A stretch of 64,000 bases of DNA, taken from Glandiceps talaboti (taxonomy: Eukaryota; Hemichordata; Enteropneusta; Spengelidae). Position numbers and translations under genes: made by a program. Location: the NCBI RefSeq assembly GCF_964340395.1, contig NC_135557.1:20526225-20590224 (forward strand). Reading direction: 5' to 3'. The notes under the pieces were generated by a model. The model worked only from the letters and a program-made list of their open reading frames with translations. It did not search any database and was not told the DNA's origin. Shown here one piece after another: positions 1-11,875 of the stretch (within the stretch, counting starts at the first letter, position 1; the number at the start of each line of letters is the position of its first letter).

Positions 1-7
1 TACGTAC

Positions 8-319
8 CATACACGATAAGTGTAACCGTTTCTGTAGATATAGCCGTATCACCATTATCAGCACTAGATACATAACACTCGTATTCTCCACCGTCATCCA
101 AATTCACATCCTCTATTTGCAGGTAATAATCTTCATCTGTGTTACTGATAATACTTAAACGTGAATCTGATGTTGTAATCGCCGAATCTTCACTGATAAT
201 ACTTCCATCTTTCTTCCATGAGACAATGCCGTGTTTATTGCTGATAGAGCAGATCAGAGTTGTCGTGTCGCCTTCGACAACGGTGGAGTTAGAAGGTTCA
301 GCTGTAAAGCTCTGTAGAT
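8..319 (-). CDS. Gene A exon, V domain 8 (type I)
   Basis: This 312-nt exon has an acceptor CTACAG at its right edge and a donor GTACGTA in the first bases of the window. It opens with a SFTAEPSNSTVVEGDT-type A strand, then Cys, a VSWKKDGSIISED core and DDGGEYECYVSS. It is nearly identical in nucleotide sequence to V4 and V6 across the middle 200 bases, which points to recent duplication or gene conversion. The next exon is off the left edge. Confidence 0.88.
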
Positions 320-3300
320 CTGTAGAAATGAGATAGACAATAAACATTTAAGAGTAAAGCAGGATGTTCTTTGTGTGCAAACAAGTTCTCTGGTAGACCT
401 AGAGCTATAGCAAATGTTTGTCCAGAACAAAAGAATGTTCTTATGCAATCTGCTATGATTCAAATGATTAAGTGAAAAGCTGTGATTCAACTCCTGGCTG
501 TTTCCGTGTGGTGATCTATTCTTAGCAATGGTGAAGAACTAATTTGATTGATGGATGATTTCATGTCATACTTTCTCACCTTCAATCGTAAGAGTAACTT
601 CAACCGGTCCCAGTTGACTATTCACATCTGTAGCAGTGACTCTACAAGCATAGAGACCTGAATCGTCAACACTGGCAGGTCGTATTTGTAAATTGTACTC
701 GCCGTCTGGTGTCGTACCATTAATACCGAATCTACTGTCTGATATAGTTATGGTACTATCGCTACTAATATCTTCGCCATCTTTGGACCAAATCACTGTG
801 CCATCTTTGTTATCTATTGCACACTCCAACAGCACTGTAGAATCGATAACCTTTTCCAGGTCACTTGGTGTAACTCTAAAACTCTGGATTTCTGCATTAA
901 TGAATGAATAAAATGGAAAAATGGAAGTCAAATTACAGTCGGGATGGATGGAGTTATCTTTTGTCACGTGGTCACATTATGAACTTTGTAGGTCAGCACT
1001 GGCAATACCCTAGGTAACAGTAACGATGGGAACATTATAAGAGTTGACAAATTATGAGATGACTTCACGGCATGTCAGGCAAGATAAACATTATGACGTC
1101 ATAAGCAAGCAACAAGTAGGGGTGGTGGTGGTGGTGGTGGTGGCGTTGAAAGCAACAACATTTATAGAATAACATTTTTTATAGCAAATAATAGTGAATA
1201 ACAATGTAGTTCAAACCAAATCAAGACGGAGTGTTCTATGACAAGAGCTTGTCAGCAGCAAATTCTATACCCAACGTGTCTGTCAGGAGACTCGCTTGAT
1301 ATCTCACCTTTGACTGTTAGTGTAGCTATGTCTGTAGATGTAGCCGTATCACCATTATCAGCACTAGATACATAACACTCGTATTCTCCACCGTCATCCA
1401 AATTCACATCCTCTATTTGCAGGTAATAATCTTCATCTGTGCTACTGATGATACTAAAACGTGGATCTGATGTTGTAATTGTCGAATCTTCACTGATAAT
1501 ACTTCCATTTTTCTTCCATGAGACAATGCCGTGTTTATTGGTGATAGAACAGACCAGAGCTACTGTGTCGCCTGCAAGTGCCGAGGTGTCTGAAGGTTCA
1601 GCAGTGAAGGTCTGTCGATCTGTAATAATATATAGAAAAACGTGAATGGACGATTGCAAAGTATCTATAGATGGTGGCATGAATAGAATTGACAATTAGT
1701 GGGAAAAGATATTTTAATGTTTAAAGCTCTAAGAAGGGCTTTAGCTATGTCTATGTTTTCTATCATAACATCAATAACAACAGTTGTGATACCTTTAATT
1801 CATAATCGTACTCCAACATTCTAAATGACTTGGTAATGACAATTAAAGGAACAAGGCACCTTTAAGCCATGTGTTATATTAAAGTTTCCGAATTTCAGCA
1901 ATAAACCATGATTTCACTTAGATACTCAATCATGGGTCGCCATCCTGTCGTGATTTTTCCTGAGAGTTTCAATGTTTTTATTATTCCTTGATATTTAAGA
2001 AATATAGGGTGGGTCTGGTCATAAGCAACACTGAATTAACTAGGGCCATCTAAATTCCAATTTATAACACACCATCAAATTCTTATCTCACCTTCAATTG
2101 TAACTGTAGCTTCAACGGGTCCAAGTTGACTATTAGCATCTGTAGCAGTGACTCTACAAGCATAGACACCTGAATCAGAAATACTGGCAGGTCTTATGCG
2201 TAGATTGTACTCGCCGTCAGCTGCTGTACCACGTATTCTTAGTCGGCTATTACTAACAGTAATTGAAGTATCACTGCTAATATCTTCGCCATCTTTGGAC
2301 CAAATCAGTGTTCCATCTTTGTTATCGACTGCACATTCTAATAGTGCTGTTAAACCGACAATCAGTGCCGTATCACTTGGTGTAACTCTAAAACTCTGGA
2401 TTCCTGCATTAATGAATGGATAAAATGGAAGAATGGAAGTCAAATTACAGTCGAGATAGGTGGAGTTATCTGTTGTCACGTGATCACATCATCAACTCTG
2501 TTGGTGAAAAGTAACAATGGGAACACTATATACAACGGGTTGTGGGTTATGTGCAATGGCTCTGTTTGATATAAACATACATAAATCAAAGAGAAACTAA
2601 ACATTCTACACTTCAAGATAGCAATTTCACAACTTACTGCTATACTTAGTCTGCATGAAGTAAGCCATTTAAGCATAGTGCAACTAGACGCAGACATATT
2701 GGTGCCAATGTTTTGACGTCATTTTTTGATGTTTGCATGGTGGCACTTTAGGTCACATCATTTAGACAAAATGTAGCAAGAAACTATTCATTCAATCTTG
2801 CTATCTTAAAATGCACTATGTACAGTTTCTGTGTGGGTGTATCAAACAGAGCCAGTGAATAGTAAGCAGTGAATAGTAAGTAGTGACAAGTAGCCTTCCA
2901 CGTACTGTATATGATGACTACCACCTCTACACATAGAATACAATGTAGCTCAAATCAAACAGAATGTTAATAATAGTGTGATGATGTAAGGAGAATAACA
3001 TAATGACATCATTCGTGATATAAAATACCATCATTCACATTAACTACACAAAATGAAATGTATCAAAAATCAAAGCACTGTGTAATAAAACTGACACCGG
3101 ACTATTTAAATGTGATTATTGAAATTATTGAGATTTAGTAGCAAATGCATTCGTGTTATCTTACCTCTCACTGTCAGTGTAGCTATGTCTGTAGATGTAG
3201 CTGTATCACCATTATCAGCACTAGATACATAACACTCGTATTCCCCACCGTCATCCAAATTCACATCCTCTATTTGCAGGTAATAATCTTCATCTGTGTT

Positions 3301-6228
3301 ACTGATGATACTAAAACGTGAATCTGATGTTGTAATTGTCGAATCTTCACTGATAATACTTCCATCTTTCTTCCATGAGACAATGCCATGTTTATTGCTG
3401 ATAGAACAGATCAGAGTTACCGTATCGCCTATGAGTGCCGAGGTGTCTGAAGGTTCATCAGTGAAGATTTGCCTTTCTGTGGTGTTTAGAGAAACGTATG
3501 AACGGAAGAATGTTAATGGTAGTGGTATGGCAAAGCGTTGGTGATTTGGTGAGGAAACAAAACTTATTAAACTCTATAAAGTTCAAACTGCAATTTGAAC
3601 ACGTCGCATTTCTGTATATATCTACACGTATTTCATGTTCCTTGTTGTGTCGAATTATTGACAAATACTGTGGCTTGAATCATTCCTGTCAGCCTCTGCA
3701 TAATCATGTTATCTTTTACATATGATGTGATGTTTCGAACGGCAGAAAACTAGAATAATTTTGTTGAAATTTCTGTGATATTTTGCAACCATTATCTGGA
3801 TGAATGAAACACTACAACTTATTATCTCACCTTCAATTGTAAGTGTAGCTTCTACAGGTCCTATTTCACTGTTTATATCTGTAGCAGTGACTCTACAAGC
3901 ATAAACACCCGAGTCATCGAGACTAGCTGGTCTTATTCGTAGATTATACTGGCCGTTTGAGTTACTACCACGTATACGGAGTCTGCTATTACTAACTATT
4001 ATGGAGCTATCACTACTTATATCTTCGCCATCTTTGGACCAAATCAGTGTGCCATCTTTATTATCGACGGTACATTCTAAAAACACCGTTGACCCGATAA
4101 TACTTGATACGTCACTTGGTGTCACGCTGAGACTCTGGGGTTCTATTCGGGAGAAAATTGATGTAAGAGGAAATTAAGTTTACACTCAGTTGATGGCTGA
4201 GGTAGCAATCAGTTAAACTGTCTACGTCGCGGATCTGTAATTCCATTTTTACTCTTTGTTCTGAAGCGTAACACAGATCTGTTACGTACACGGATTAACC
4301 TTCGATAAATATGAGGAGAGTTGATGAGGGCGACATATGAAATTCGGAAGCGGTCATTCCCCTCCCCCTCCACCTGTAATTACTGCAGGCTCCCTTGTAA
4401 GAGATATAGATAACTGCTGCATTGCCAGTATAATCATTAAGATTTATAAATACAGGATTTAATGAGATGTAATGTTGTAACACTAAAGCAGTCAGAATAA
4501 GTAAAGAATCAACTAGCTTTCGACCTCTGTAGGTTGGTCGAATATCCTTAGAATGAGATATTTCCTATATATCGGATTTTAATAAAAGTATATTTTTGCC
4601 AGATTTGGACTTGATTTATTCTTCATACTCAATATAATTTACACAAAAGAATAAAGAAAATATTTTTTCTTACCTAGTACCGTGAGTGTGGCGGTAGCAG
4701 GACCTATGGCATCGCTGCCCCCCGAAGCTGTAGCTCTACAGGCATATTCCCCGTCATCACCAATCTCAGTTGGACGAATTCTTAAATTGTATTCACCATT
4801 ATTAGCAGTGCCTCGAATTCGAAGTCGACTGTTATCAGCTGTGATCGTTCTATCACTACTGAGGTCTTCGCCATCTTTAGACCAAATGATTGTCCCTACT
4901 TTGTCATTAACTTGGCACTCGAAGAGAGCAGTCGTACCAACTAATAGTGTAATATCACTTGGAGTTGTTTCAAAGCTTTGGAAAACTGGATCTAGTTAGC
5001 AAGAAGATTCACAATTGTAAATTATATTTAAAATGATGAGGTTACAATGTGCCACTTCTGTACTGATTACAACCCTTAACACTGAAGTAAAGCACTTTCT
5101 GTATGTCACACGTCAAGTGTACAGCTTATGCTACATATTAATTACACTGAGAGACAACACATACTGGGTTGATGACCAAAGTAATCAAACTGGGCATATT
5201 TGTACACTTGATACGCATGCTATAAACAATCCATCTCCATCTACCATGCAAGGATACACAATGAAATGAAGTAAAGAAATGTTACAATCTACGGTGGCCC
5301 ATAAGTATCATTGCTAACTTTAAAAGAACGACTTAAAGCATAAATTGTCAACAGCAACTTTTCTTCGACATTTTTATCTTAGCATTGACACTTCTGGGCC
5401 ACCATACAAATCAGACTTGGTAAAGGCATATAAATATATTTCGCGAGTGATTGAAATTTTTAAAGGGTAAAACTGAATTCAGCTGATCCAGTAAATATGT
5501 TGAATGGCAATACTTACCTACAACTGTTAATTCAACAGACTGTGATACTAGCGAACTATCGCCTCCACCTTGTGTGACTGTACATATGTAAGTAGCTGCA
5601 TCATCAAATGTGACGTCACTGATTTGTAAATGATAATCTACTCCTGATTCAGGTGTTTCAATTGTATAACGAGCGTCAGCGGTACTCATCAAGGTGTCAA
5701 AGTTCAAAGGTTGACCGTCTTTCAGCCATGTTACAAAACCTTTCTTATCTAAAACTGAACATTCTAGTAATGCAGTGTCACCAACTATGACTGTTGTGTC
5801 ACTTGGTTCCGTCTGGAAACGTTGAGCACCATGTACTGCAGAATCGAAAAATATGAATAAGACATTAAAATCAATTCAACGTAGAGGGCGTTGTTGAAAT
5901 ATGGATTAGACAGTAACGTTGGTGAAATACGGACTACAGTTCAGATGGATTGTACTATAGATTTAAAGTGAACTGCGCCTCGGAAATAAATTGTTTCAAC
6001 TTGTGGTATTACTTTGTTAAAAAAGACAAATTCGACCTAATCACAGTTGAAATTAAAAAGAAAAAACCCCGGTCAACGTAAATATTTTTGAATAGGTCAA
6101 AATATCATCCAAATTAAGCCATAAGCAAACTATTAATATTACTTAATACTAGCATAGGGTGTCTGTAACTTACCGATGGAACACAAGCAGAACGTTACGT
6201 AAAACCAATATAGATTGTTTGTTCTCAT
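8..6228 (-). CDS. Gene A: multi-V-domain Ig receptor (3' part off the left edge)
   Basis: Join, in transcript order: 6228-6174, 5835-5518, 4991-4674, 4142-3831, 3476-3165, 2403-2092, 1619-1308, 891-580, 319-8, continuing left of the window. The visible coding length is 2563 nt (about 854 aa): a signal peptide and eight V-type Ig domains, each in a single exon bounded by phase-1 introns. Domains fall into two sequence types, I (V1, V4, V6, V8) and II (V2, V3, V5, V7); V3-V8 form three tandem II-I modules. Each V shows the first Cys, the core Trp and a D-x-G/A-x-Y-x-C motif. The family resembles Kirrel/nephrin-type Ig domains. The C2, I-set, TM and tail exons seen in the paralogues are not in the window and presumably lie to the left. 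The role is probably cell-surface recognition or adhesion (inferred). Confidence 0.88.
580..891 (-). CDS. Gene A exon, V domain 7 (type II)
   Basis: This 312-nt exon runs from acceptor AATGCAG to donor GAAG|GTGAG. It encodes QSFRVTPSDLEKVI, first Cys in LLECAIDNKDG, core Trp in VIWSKDGEDISSD and DDSGLYACRVTATD. The type II hallmarks are WSKDGEDIS and IGPVE/LGPVE before the G strand. About 85 bases of upstream intron, ending in a CACGTG, are shared with the intron before V5, so the duplication included flanking intron. Confidence 0.88.
1308..1619 (-). CDS. Gene A exon, V domain 6 (type I)
   Basis: This 312-nt exon has acceptor TATTACAG and donor AAG|GTGAGAT. It encodes QTFTAEPSDTSALAGDT, a Cys in VALVCSITNKHG, Trp in IVSWKKNGSIIS and DDGGEYECYVSS. 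It differs from V4 and V8 at only a few residues (for example N for D after WKK). Confidence 0.88.
2092..2403 (-). CDS. Gene A exon, V domain 5 (type II)
   Basis: This 312-nt exon has acceptor AATGCAG and donor GAAG|GTGAG. It encodes QSFRVTPSDTALIVG, Cys in LLECAVDNKDG, Trp in LIWSKDGEDISSD, then SRLRIRG and DSGVYACRVTATD. Its intron flanks match those of V7, so it is the type II half of the middle module. Confidence 0.88.
2531..2909. mobile_element. MITE-like element, family M1, copy 1
   Basis: The left end reads toward TGGCTCTGTTTGATA and the right end carries the inverted counterpart TATCAAACAGAGCCA; the ends are TACAACGG.. and ..GTACTGTA. The interior shares blocks such as ACTAGACGCAGACA and TTAGACAAAATGTAG with other copies. 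There is no ORF, and it lies in the gene A intron between V4 and V5. A short duplicated stretch near the right end adds length. Confidence 0.7.
3165..3476 (-). CDS. Gene A exon, V domain 4 (type I)
   Basis: This 312-nt exon has acceptor CACCACAG and donor GAGAG|GTAAGA. It encodes RQIFTDEPSDTSALIGDT, Cys in VTLICSISNKHG, Trp in IVSWKKDGSIISED and DDGGEYECYVSS. It is the type I half of the first module. Confidence 0.88.
3831..4142 (-). CDS. Gene A exon, V domain 3 (type II)
   Basis: This 312-nt exon has acceptor CCGAATAG and donor GAAG|GTGAG. It encodes QSLSVTPSDVSSIIG, Cys in FLECTVDNKDG, Trp in LIWSKDGEDISSD and DDSGVYACRVTATD. It is the type II half of the first of the three tandem modules. 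Confidence 0.88.
4674..4991 (-). CDS. Gene A exon, V domain 2 (type II, diverged)
   Basis: This 318-nt exon has acceptor CTAACTAG and donor CTAG|GTAAGAAA. It encodes FQSFETTPSDITLLVGTT, Cys in ALFECQVNDKVG, Trp in IIWSKDGEDLSSD, SRLRIRG and GDDGEYACRATASGG. It is the oldest-looking type II domain and lies outside the three tandem modules. A plus-strand open frame over it is a shadow. Confidence 0.86.
5518..5835 (-). CDS. Gene A exon, V domain 1 (membrane-distal)
   Basis: This 318-nt exon has acceptor TTCTGCAG and donor GTAG|GTAAGTA. It encodes AQRFQTEPSDTTVIVGDT, Cys in ALLECSVLDKKG, Trp in FVTWLKDGQPL, the ARYTIETPESG region and DAATYICTVTQGGG. The opening closely resembles the first Ig domain of Kirrel/Roughest proteins (family knowledge). 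It is the first Ig after the signal exon. Confidence 0.87.
6174..6228 (-). CDS. Gene A signal-peptide exon with start codon
   Basis: The ATG at 6228 begins MRTNNLYWFYVTFCLCS, a short hydrophobic signal peptide ending at donor TCG|GTAAGTT (55 nt, phase 1). An acceptor TCTATTACAG lies 11 nt upstream of the ATG (exon edge at 6239), so the 5' UTR is split and the promoter lies further right. The signal exon of gene C has the same coding length (55 nt, ending in phase 1). Confidence 0.8.
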
Positions 6229-6305
6229 CGTCAGCAAGTCTGTAATAGATTTAGAATAAATAAATATAAAGCATTCATTGATATAAAGGTGAATAAAAAA
6301 GAACA

Positions 6306-6310
<5 letters not shown>

Positions 6311-6386
<76 letters not shown>
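6311..6386. repeat. (GA)n microsatellite
   Basis: About 76 bases of pure GA dinucleotide lie in the 5' UTR intron of gene A, 72 bases upstream of its coding exon. Open frames across it are artefacts. Confidence 0.97.
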
Positions 6387-6388
<2 letters not shown>

Positions 6389-7768
6389 TAAAAGGTATTC
6401 ACAAAATATCCAGTCGAAAGTAGGTCACAATGCCAATATGAAAAATAAGGTGAGCTCACATACCTAAAAATGGGGCGAGTTTATTGTGTCCCAAAACACT
6501 TCTCTAGTAGATGATGTGTATCAAGAGTTGATTGTTATATAATATAGAATTATTCCATGCATTGATGGGAATACAAATAAAGAATTATTACTACCAAACT
6601 AGAGAGACTTTAGAGTTTCAATGAGGCATCACGATATTTTCACGTCTCATACAGTGTTTTTGTTCAGAATAAAATGATACACTTTAACGCACTGTGAGCA
6701 AAAATAAACACAGCTGACGTATGACACAATGACGATTCAAATATACAACGATTTGATATGTGGACAGATTGAGATCAAATATATCAAATGTAACATTTTA
6801 TGAACATGCGCACTGTCAGTATGTTTGTATAATATGTAAACAAAATCGTACCACCTAATTGAAACTTTACAGTCTCTAGTTTGGTAGTAAATGGAAAAAA
6901 ACCGACAGAATATGTTAGCTCTTTGTATATGTACAAACGTGGGAGTACGTTTTTCTGTTTGTGAGGGTTTCCATCACATTTCATTTATTTAATTACTATT
7001 ACACAGTGATCCAAAATGTAGTGCAATCATAGCCGGATCAGCGAAGGTGTTGAACAAACTGAATGTGTGAAAGGGTTATATGATTGTAAATTCATGTGTG
7101 AAAATACTTGTCAGTTATCACTAGTGTCAACCCGTTGTGATTATATTAATGGCGTTATTTCGAACGGCTGTTTTTATATGTGAGTTTTCATATCTGAGAA
7201 AGCGATATGTCGTCGTGTATTGGGAATCATATTTCAAGGACTGAGTTGAAATTAAGCATATCTTCGAACCCTTAATGAACGCACAGTTTATTTTATTTCT
7301 AAAAACTGTTATATATTATATTATATTCGCCGACATGATCACATACACCTTTGTTGTGTAATGTCAAAACCCAATACTACAATGTATACCTGTTCATAAT
7401 TGAATCATGACGGCTACTGTCTAAATATGGTATTGCATAGTAATAGTAAGTTGTCCGTGCAACTCCATGCAATGTCAGTTATTTGTACATGTTTTTCCTG
7501 AGGAATAGGGGACATTGATTCAATTCAGACAATCCCCTACTCAGACGATGCTATTATAAACAAAGTGCTTCGAAGAATAAAAAGATCTAATTTTTGACAT
7601 TTTATAGTTACGTAAATTGACTATTATAGACTCTGGTTTGACAACGCGAGATGGAAACCTTACGGCGATAGACAGTGATTACGTTATGCTAACAATATCA
7701 GCCACATTCACAGTACGATGTTAATAAACGGCTACTACGTCTCTCTGTATGTCTCTCATTATGTGCCT

Positions 7769-7771
7769 GAC

Positions 7772-7828
<57 letters not shown>

Positions 7829-7849
7829 GTCTCTGTCTCTGTCTCTGTC

Positions 7850-7934
<85 letters not shown>
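7769..7934. repeat. (CTGT)n, (CTCTGT)n and (CT)n compound microsatellite
   Basis: CTGT tetranucleotides pass through CTCTGT units into a long pure CT tract. The overlapping Leu/Ser/Cys/Val and Arg/Glu open frames on both strands are artefacts. Confidence 0.97.
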
Positions 7935-7938
<4 letters not shown>

Positions 7939-8156
7939 TCTTATGTTACCACATGTTGATTCTGAACGCTGACTCTGCTATGCCCGAATGTTTAGATCGA
8001 TAGTAGAAGTGTCATTTTTAGTTCTAGTGATATGTAATATAATAGTTCTACTTCAGGAACTGATTACTTAAGTGTTTATTCAAGGCCATTTCTGACATGT
8101 TTGTGGGTGTAGCGCTAATTATGTGTTGAAGCAAGTTGTTCCAAATGTATGTACGT

Positions 8157-8292
8157 TTGTTTGTTTGCTTGCTTGCCCATCTGTCTGTCCATCCATCCAT
8201 CCGCCCACCCTACCTCCTATCCACCCCTCTCTCGTCGCCTCCTCTCGCCATATATGTCTCTGTCTCTGTCTAGATCTCTGTCTCTGTCTCTG
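8157..8292. repeat. Pyrimidine-rich degenerate simple repeat
   Basis: Runs of TGTT/TGCT, CATC, CCAC and TCTGTC follow each other over about 135 bases. No gene is apparent. Confidence 0.75.
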
Positions 8293-10262
8293 TTCTTCTT
8301 TCTATCTGAATTGCTTTAGTGTTATAAACTTTACAATTAATATTCTTTTAAATTATTAACAATATCAATTCAATTCTGTAGATGTTGAATAATTGTTAGT
8401 TTGTTCGGCTTCATAACTAATCACACCAACACGTGACCACAGAGAAAGTTGAAATGGACGTACCAGTTCCCAATGAATCATTGAACATGATCCTTACAAT
8501 TGTTCGTTATTCAGTACAGGCTAAATCGTTTATTTGCCGATGACTATATACGTAACTATACCCTGTGGCAGTATACATACCAAAGAGTAACACTCGTCTA
8601 TGGCTACATTGCATGTTCTACAGTGGATTAAGACTAGGGTGTACTTGTACATTATAACAATACATCTATTGTTACTAGTATGTAAACGTGACTCAGCTCA
8701 CCTATTATTTTCTTTTACATTTAGACTAGACGTATAAATTCTAACTAAACAGAAATTCTAAAAATTTGAAAACCACTTCTTGTTCAAATGAAATTTAATT
8801 TTTTTTTTCCGAAATGTAATCTTGAAATCAATAGTTAATAGATATATTTCGTTTTAATGTGTGGGTTTCTTCGTTATTCCACGATGACCATAATATCTAT
8901 AAATGATGGTTCCTCTGAGAAAAATGAGCGTGGCGGGGGTTTGGATGGGGTCCCTTTTTTCATTTTGAATGTAACAAATTACTTCCCCACTTAACCGTTT
9001 GGTAACTCCATATTTATTTCATCAGTAGTTAGCAACGTTCACGTAATATTACATGTTTATATAGTTTGACTATTCTGTTATGGTCCCTAAGAGTACAGTG
9101 TATATTATATCGGATCCTTGTGCCAATTTATAGGTCTTTACCAGTACAGCACTTTGATCACGACATTGAGTGTGGATGGTGATTTCTTAACGTGTACCGT
9201 TATGTACCATTATACAGTTTCAGTGCACTCGTTATGCATCACCACTCTGCAGTTTTATTCTCTACGATTGCTACAGTATATACGTCAGGAGATCCAAAAC
9301 ACCTGTACAGTCACTGTGTGAGCAATTGGTGTCTTTGTTAACCAATGGATTCTTAATCTACTGAACTAGGACTTGTGGCACTCATTTCAAACATATAAAA
9401 ATCGGTCACGTCTACATTACATGGTCACAAGGTTGAATCGTATATACTTTATATATCTCGATATTTGACACTTAAATTACGGTTCTCTATTTCAGTTCAT
9501 AGCTAGGTTTATTTAACCACAGCCCCTGCACGTGTACGGCGGTCTATGATATGACTGACAGACACCCTCACTTTGACCTCCACCTTCTATTATTTTAGTC
9601 ATATTGACGTAAACCAGACAAACATTGTCTTTGTAGCAAACTTGGATATTGTGGCAATGAAAGGAAAAAGTGTTTTGGATCAATGATGCATTAGGGGTGA
9701 ATGATCTCCGTAGCTTTGTAGATCAGAAATGCAGTGATGTCTAGTGCAGTTTGAAGTAAATATACTTTCTTCACTAATCAAATTTCCACTGTTTGTACAA
9801 TTCATGATGTATGTTGTTTCAGGTGTTGAAATACGTCATAAATATTTAATATAATACTATTTCTAAGGTTACGTTTAAGAGATAATATTGCTCAAGGCTC
9901 AATTCGGATATGGATTAACATTTAGGTTTAAAATACAAATGTAGGTGTGAAATATGGTTATACGGCAGAACTATATAAAAAAAGGTTTGCCCAGACCAAA
10001 TGAATGATCCAATGTTATCCTTATTAAGATAGTACTAATGTGAAGACTTGGGATTGAAGTATTTCCCTTTTAAATAAAACTACTGTATCCCTGTAAGAGT
10101 CATTCATTGACGTTTTTCAAATATGGTTTATCAAGAAAGACATACTAAACGATTCAATATGTCAGACCTATTTATATTTTAACTTGACACAACAAGATCA
10201 AGTGTTTAAAGTAAATACAATGACATGCTGTGTAAGACTAGTAGCGTCACAAGTTAACTTAC

Positions 10263-10475
10263 CTTATATTAGACCGATATCATCTTCTTATAGTCACCGT
10301 GGAAACAAACACACTCAGTATCTTCATCAATGTGGTTGTGAGTCATAAATCACACTGCTGTCAGTCGTGTAATTGTACATAGTTCCTCTCTTAACAACGC
10401 TGTCATTGCCTACTATAGCGGCACATAATATATCACCGAGTCAGTGTCTTGCTCCTAATGGTATCACGCATGCGT
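10263..10475 (-). promoter_or_regulatory. Putative gene A first exon and promoter with ACGCATGCGT
   Basis: A strong minus-strand donor ATAAG|GTAAGTTAAC ends an exon at 10263, matching the acceptor just upstream of the gene A ATG (exon edge 6239). The palindrome ACGCATGCGT is at 10466-10475, about 200 bases upstream of that donor. The same core occurs in the same setting upstream of genes B, C and D. The transcription start is not located, so the extent given is donor to motif. NRF-1-type factors bind similar GCATGCG sites (family knowledge). Confidence 0.5.
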
Positions 10476-11493
10476 TTTCAACCTTTCAAGCTACCAAGAA
10501 AGTTCTTCTTGTATTTAGCAAAATGATTGGTTCTTTCAAAGTTATTGTTTTACTTAAGGGCCTTGCATAGCCAATGGGATTTGTCGTTTTGTAGGTTAAT
10601 AGTTTGTTGATTGTTGCCATCGACAACGAAGAGCTATTGTATAGAATATATTAAGTATGTGTCTATTGAATTGCTATGAAAGGAAACGAGAAGCCATTGT
10701 TGACTATTGAGGTAGCAAATGAGAATTGTGTAAAGCCATGTTGTCTTTGTGTCAGCTATTTACAGTTAACTTGATTACCCCTTCCCCGTTAGTATTCATT
10801 CCTTCGACCTGAACCTGGAGTGCTAGCATGACGAGAGACATTTACGGTGCATATGGACTCCTAAAATACACAGTACTTTTATAGCCCGAGGATTGATTTT
10901 AGTCAGTACCTTTCTGTATAATTGCGGCTGTTACTGAGTATAAGAAAGGTGATATTTGAGATGAAAACAAGTGTCGTTCTACTTGAGATACTGTGTATTG
11001 GTACAGGAACGTATCAATAGGTGTTGTTTGCCAGTTGTACCGTACATGTTGTCACGTCATTCAGCCTGAAATCAAGCTTTTGCTTTTAAAGTGGTGCCTC
11101 ATAGGGTGACATGACACGTCGTATCTTCTGGACTGTGGACTGCTCGTCTATGTACAAGATGGCAGATTGACAGGACGGCAACATGTTAATTTACTAATTG
11201 CTTGACAGCTTTTCCTTCTTCTCGTACTTTCACCACTGACAGTAAACACGATAATTATATCGATTGGTTTTTTTTCACCACAATAGTTGTTACATCACCA
11301 TCATTTGATTGACCTCGATTGGAGCTCTTTGTGTATTACCACAGTTTAGTGTTGTGTTCAGGGTCAGGAGCAAGCTATCTAATATTGCAATTAACAATTG
11401 GTACATCATCAGTGTAGTTCTAGTTCGATAAGTGGGGTTATATAATTTGACACATCATTGCTATATGCATTCAATATATTACATTTCTTTTCA

Positions 11494-11875
11494 GAGAAGC
11501 TTGCCCAAGCTGTTAAACGAACTATCAGTGCGCGTGATCACAAGGTTTCATTTGAGATAGACACAAAAAAGATACTACAAAAACATCAATCACACAGTGT
11601 GGACTCTTAATTTAGTTAATGATATAAACAGTAACTGCATGAAATAAATAGTCCAGTTGTTGCCGACCATGGATTTTGTTTGAACTTCAAGGAATTATAC
11701 CAGCGTGTGTATTGTAATTGTAGTAGTGGGCATGTTGTTACTGTTTATATCATTAATTAAATAAAGTGTAAGTTATGTCTGTGTGTTATCTTTATTGTGT
11801 TTATCTCAACATGAAACCTTGTGATCAGGCTCACTGATCTTAATAATTTATTTAATAGCTTGGGCAAGCTTCTTC
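11494..11875. mobile_element. Fold-back element with long inverted repeats
   Basis: The left arm begins GAGAAGCTTGCCCAAGCT and the right arm ends AGCTTGGGCAAGCTTCTTC. Further matching blocks are GATCACAAGGTTTCAT, GAGATA(G/A)ACACAA and TTAATGATATAAACAGTAAC. Arms are about 130 bases, roughly co-linear, around a 120-base centre with no ORF. It is likely a non-autonomous DNA transposon. Confidence 0.75.

Larger units (their letters stand above)
6387..10262. other. Gene A 5' intron, no coding exon seen
   Basis: This is about 3.9 kb of AT-rich DNA between the (GA)n and the putative first-exon donor of gene A. I see no Ig exon or conserved ORF. It contains the 7769-7934 and 8160-8290 simple repeats and, near 9950-10090, one copy of a dispersed repeat related to sequence near 51290-51440. 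Confidence 0.55.

Noticed and set aside
8-4142. Mutually exclusive Dscam-like splicing of gene A modules
   Set aside because: The exons are symmetric and similar, which would allow it, but nothing in the sequence (such as docking or selector pairs) supports exclusivity over simple serial inclusion.
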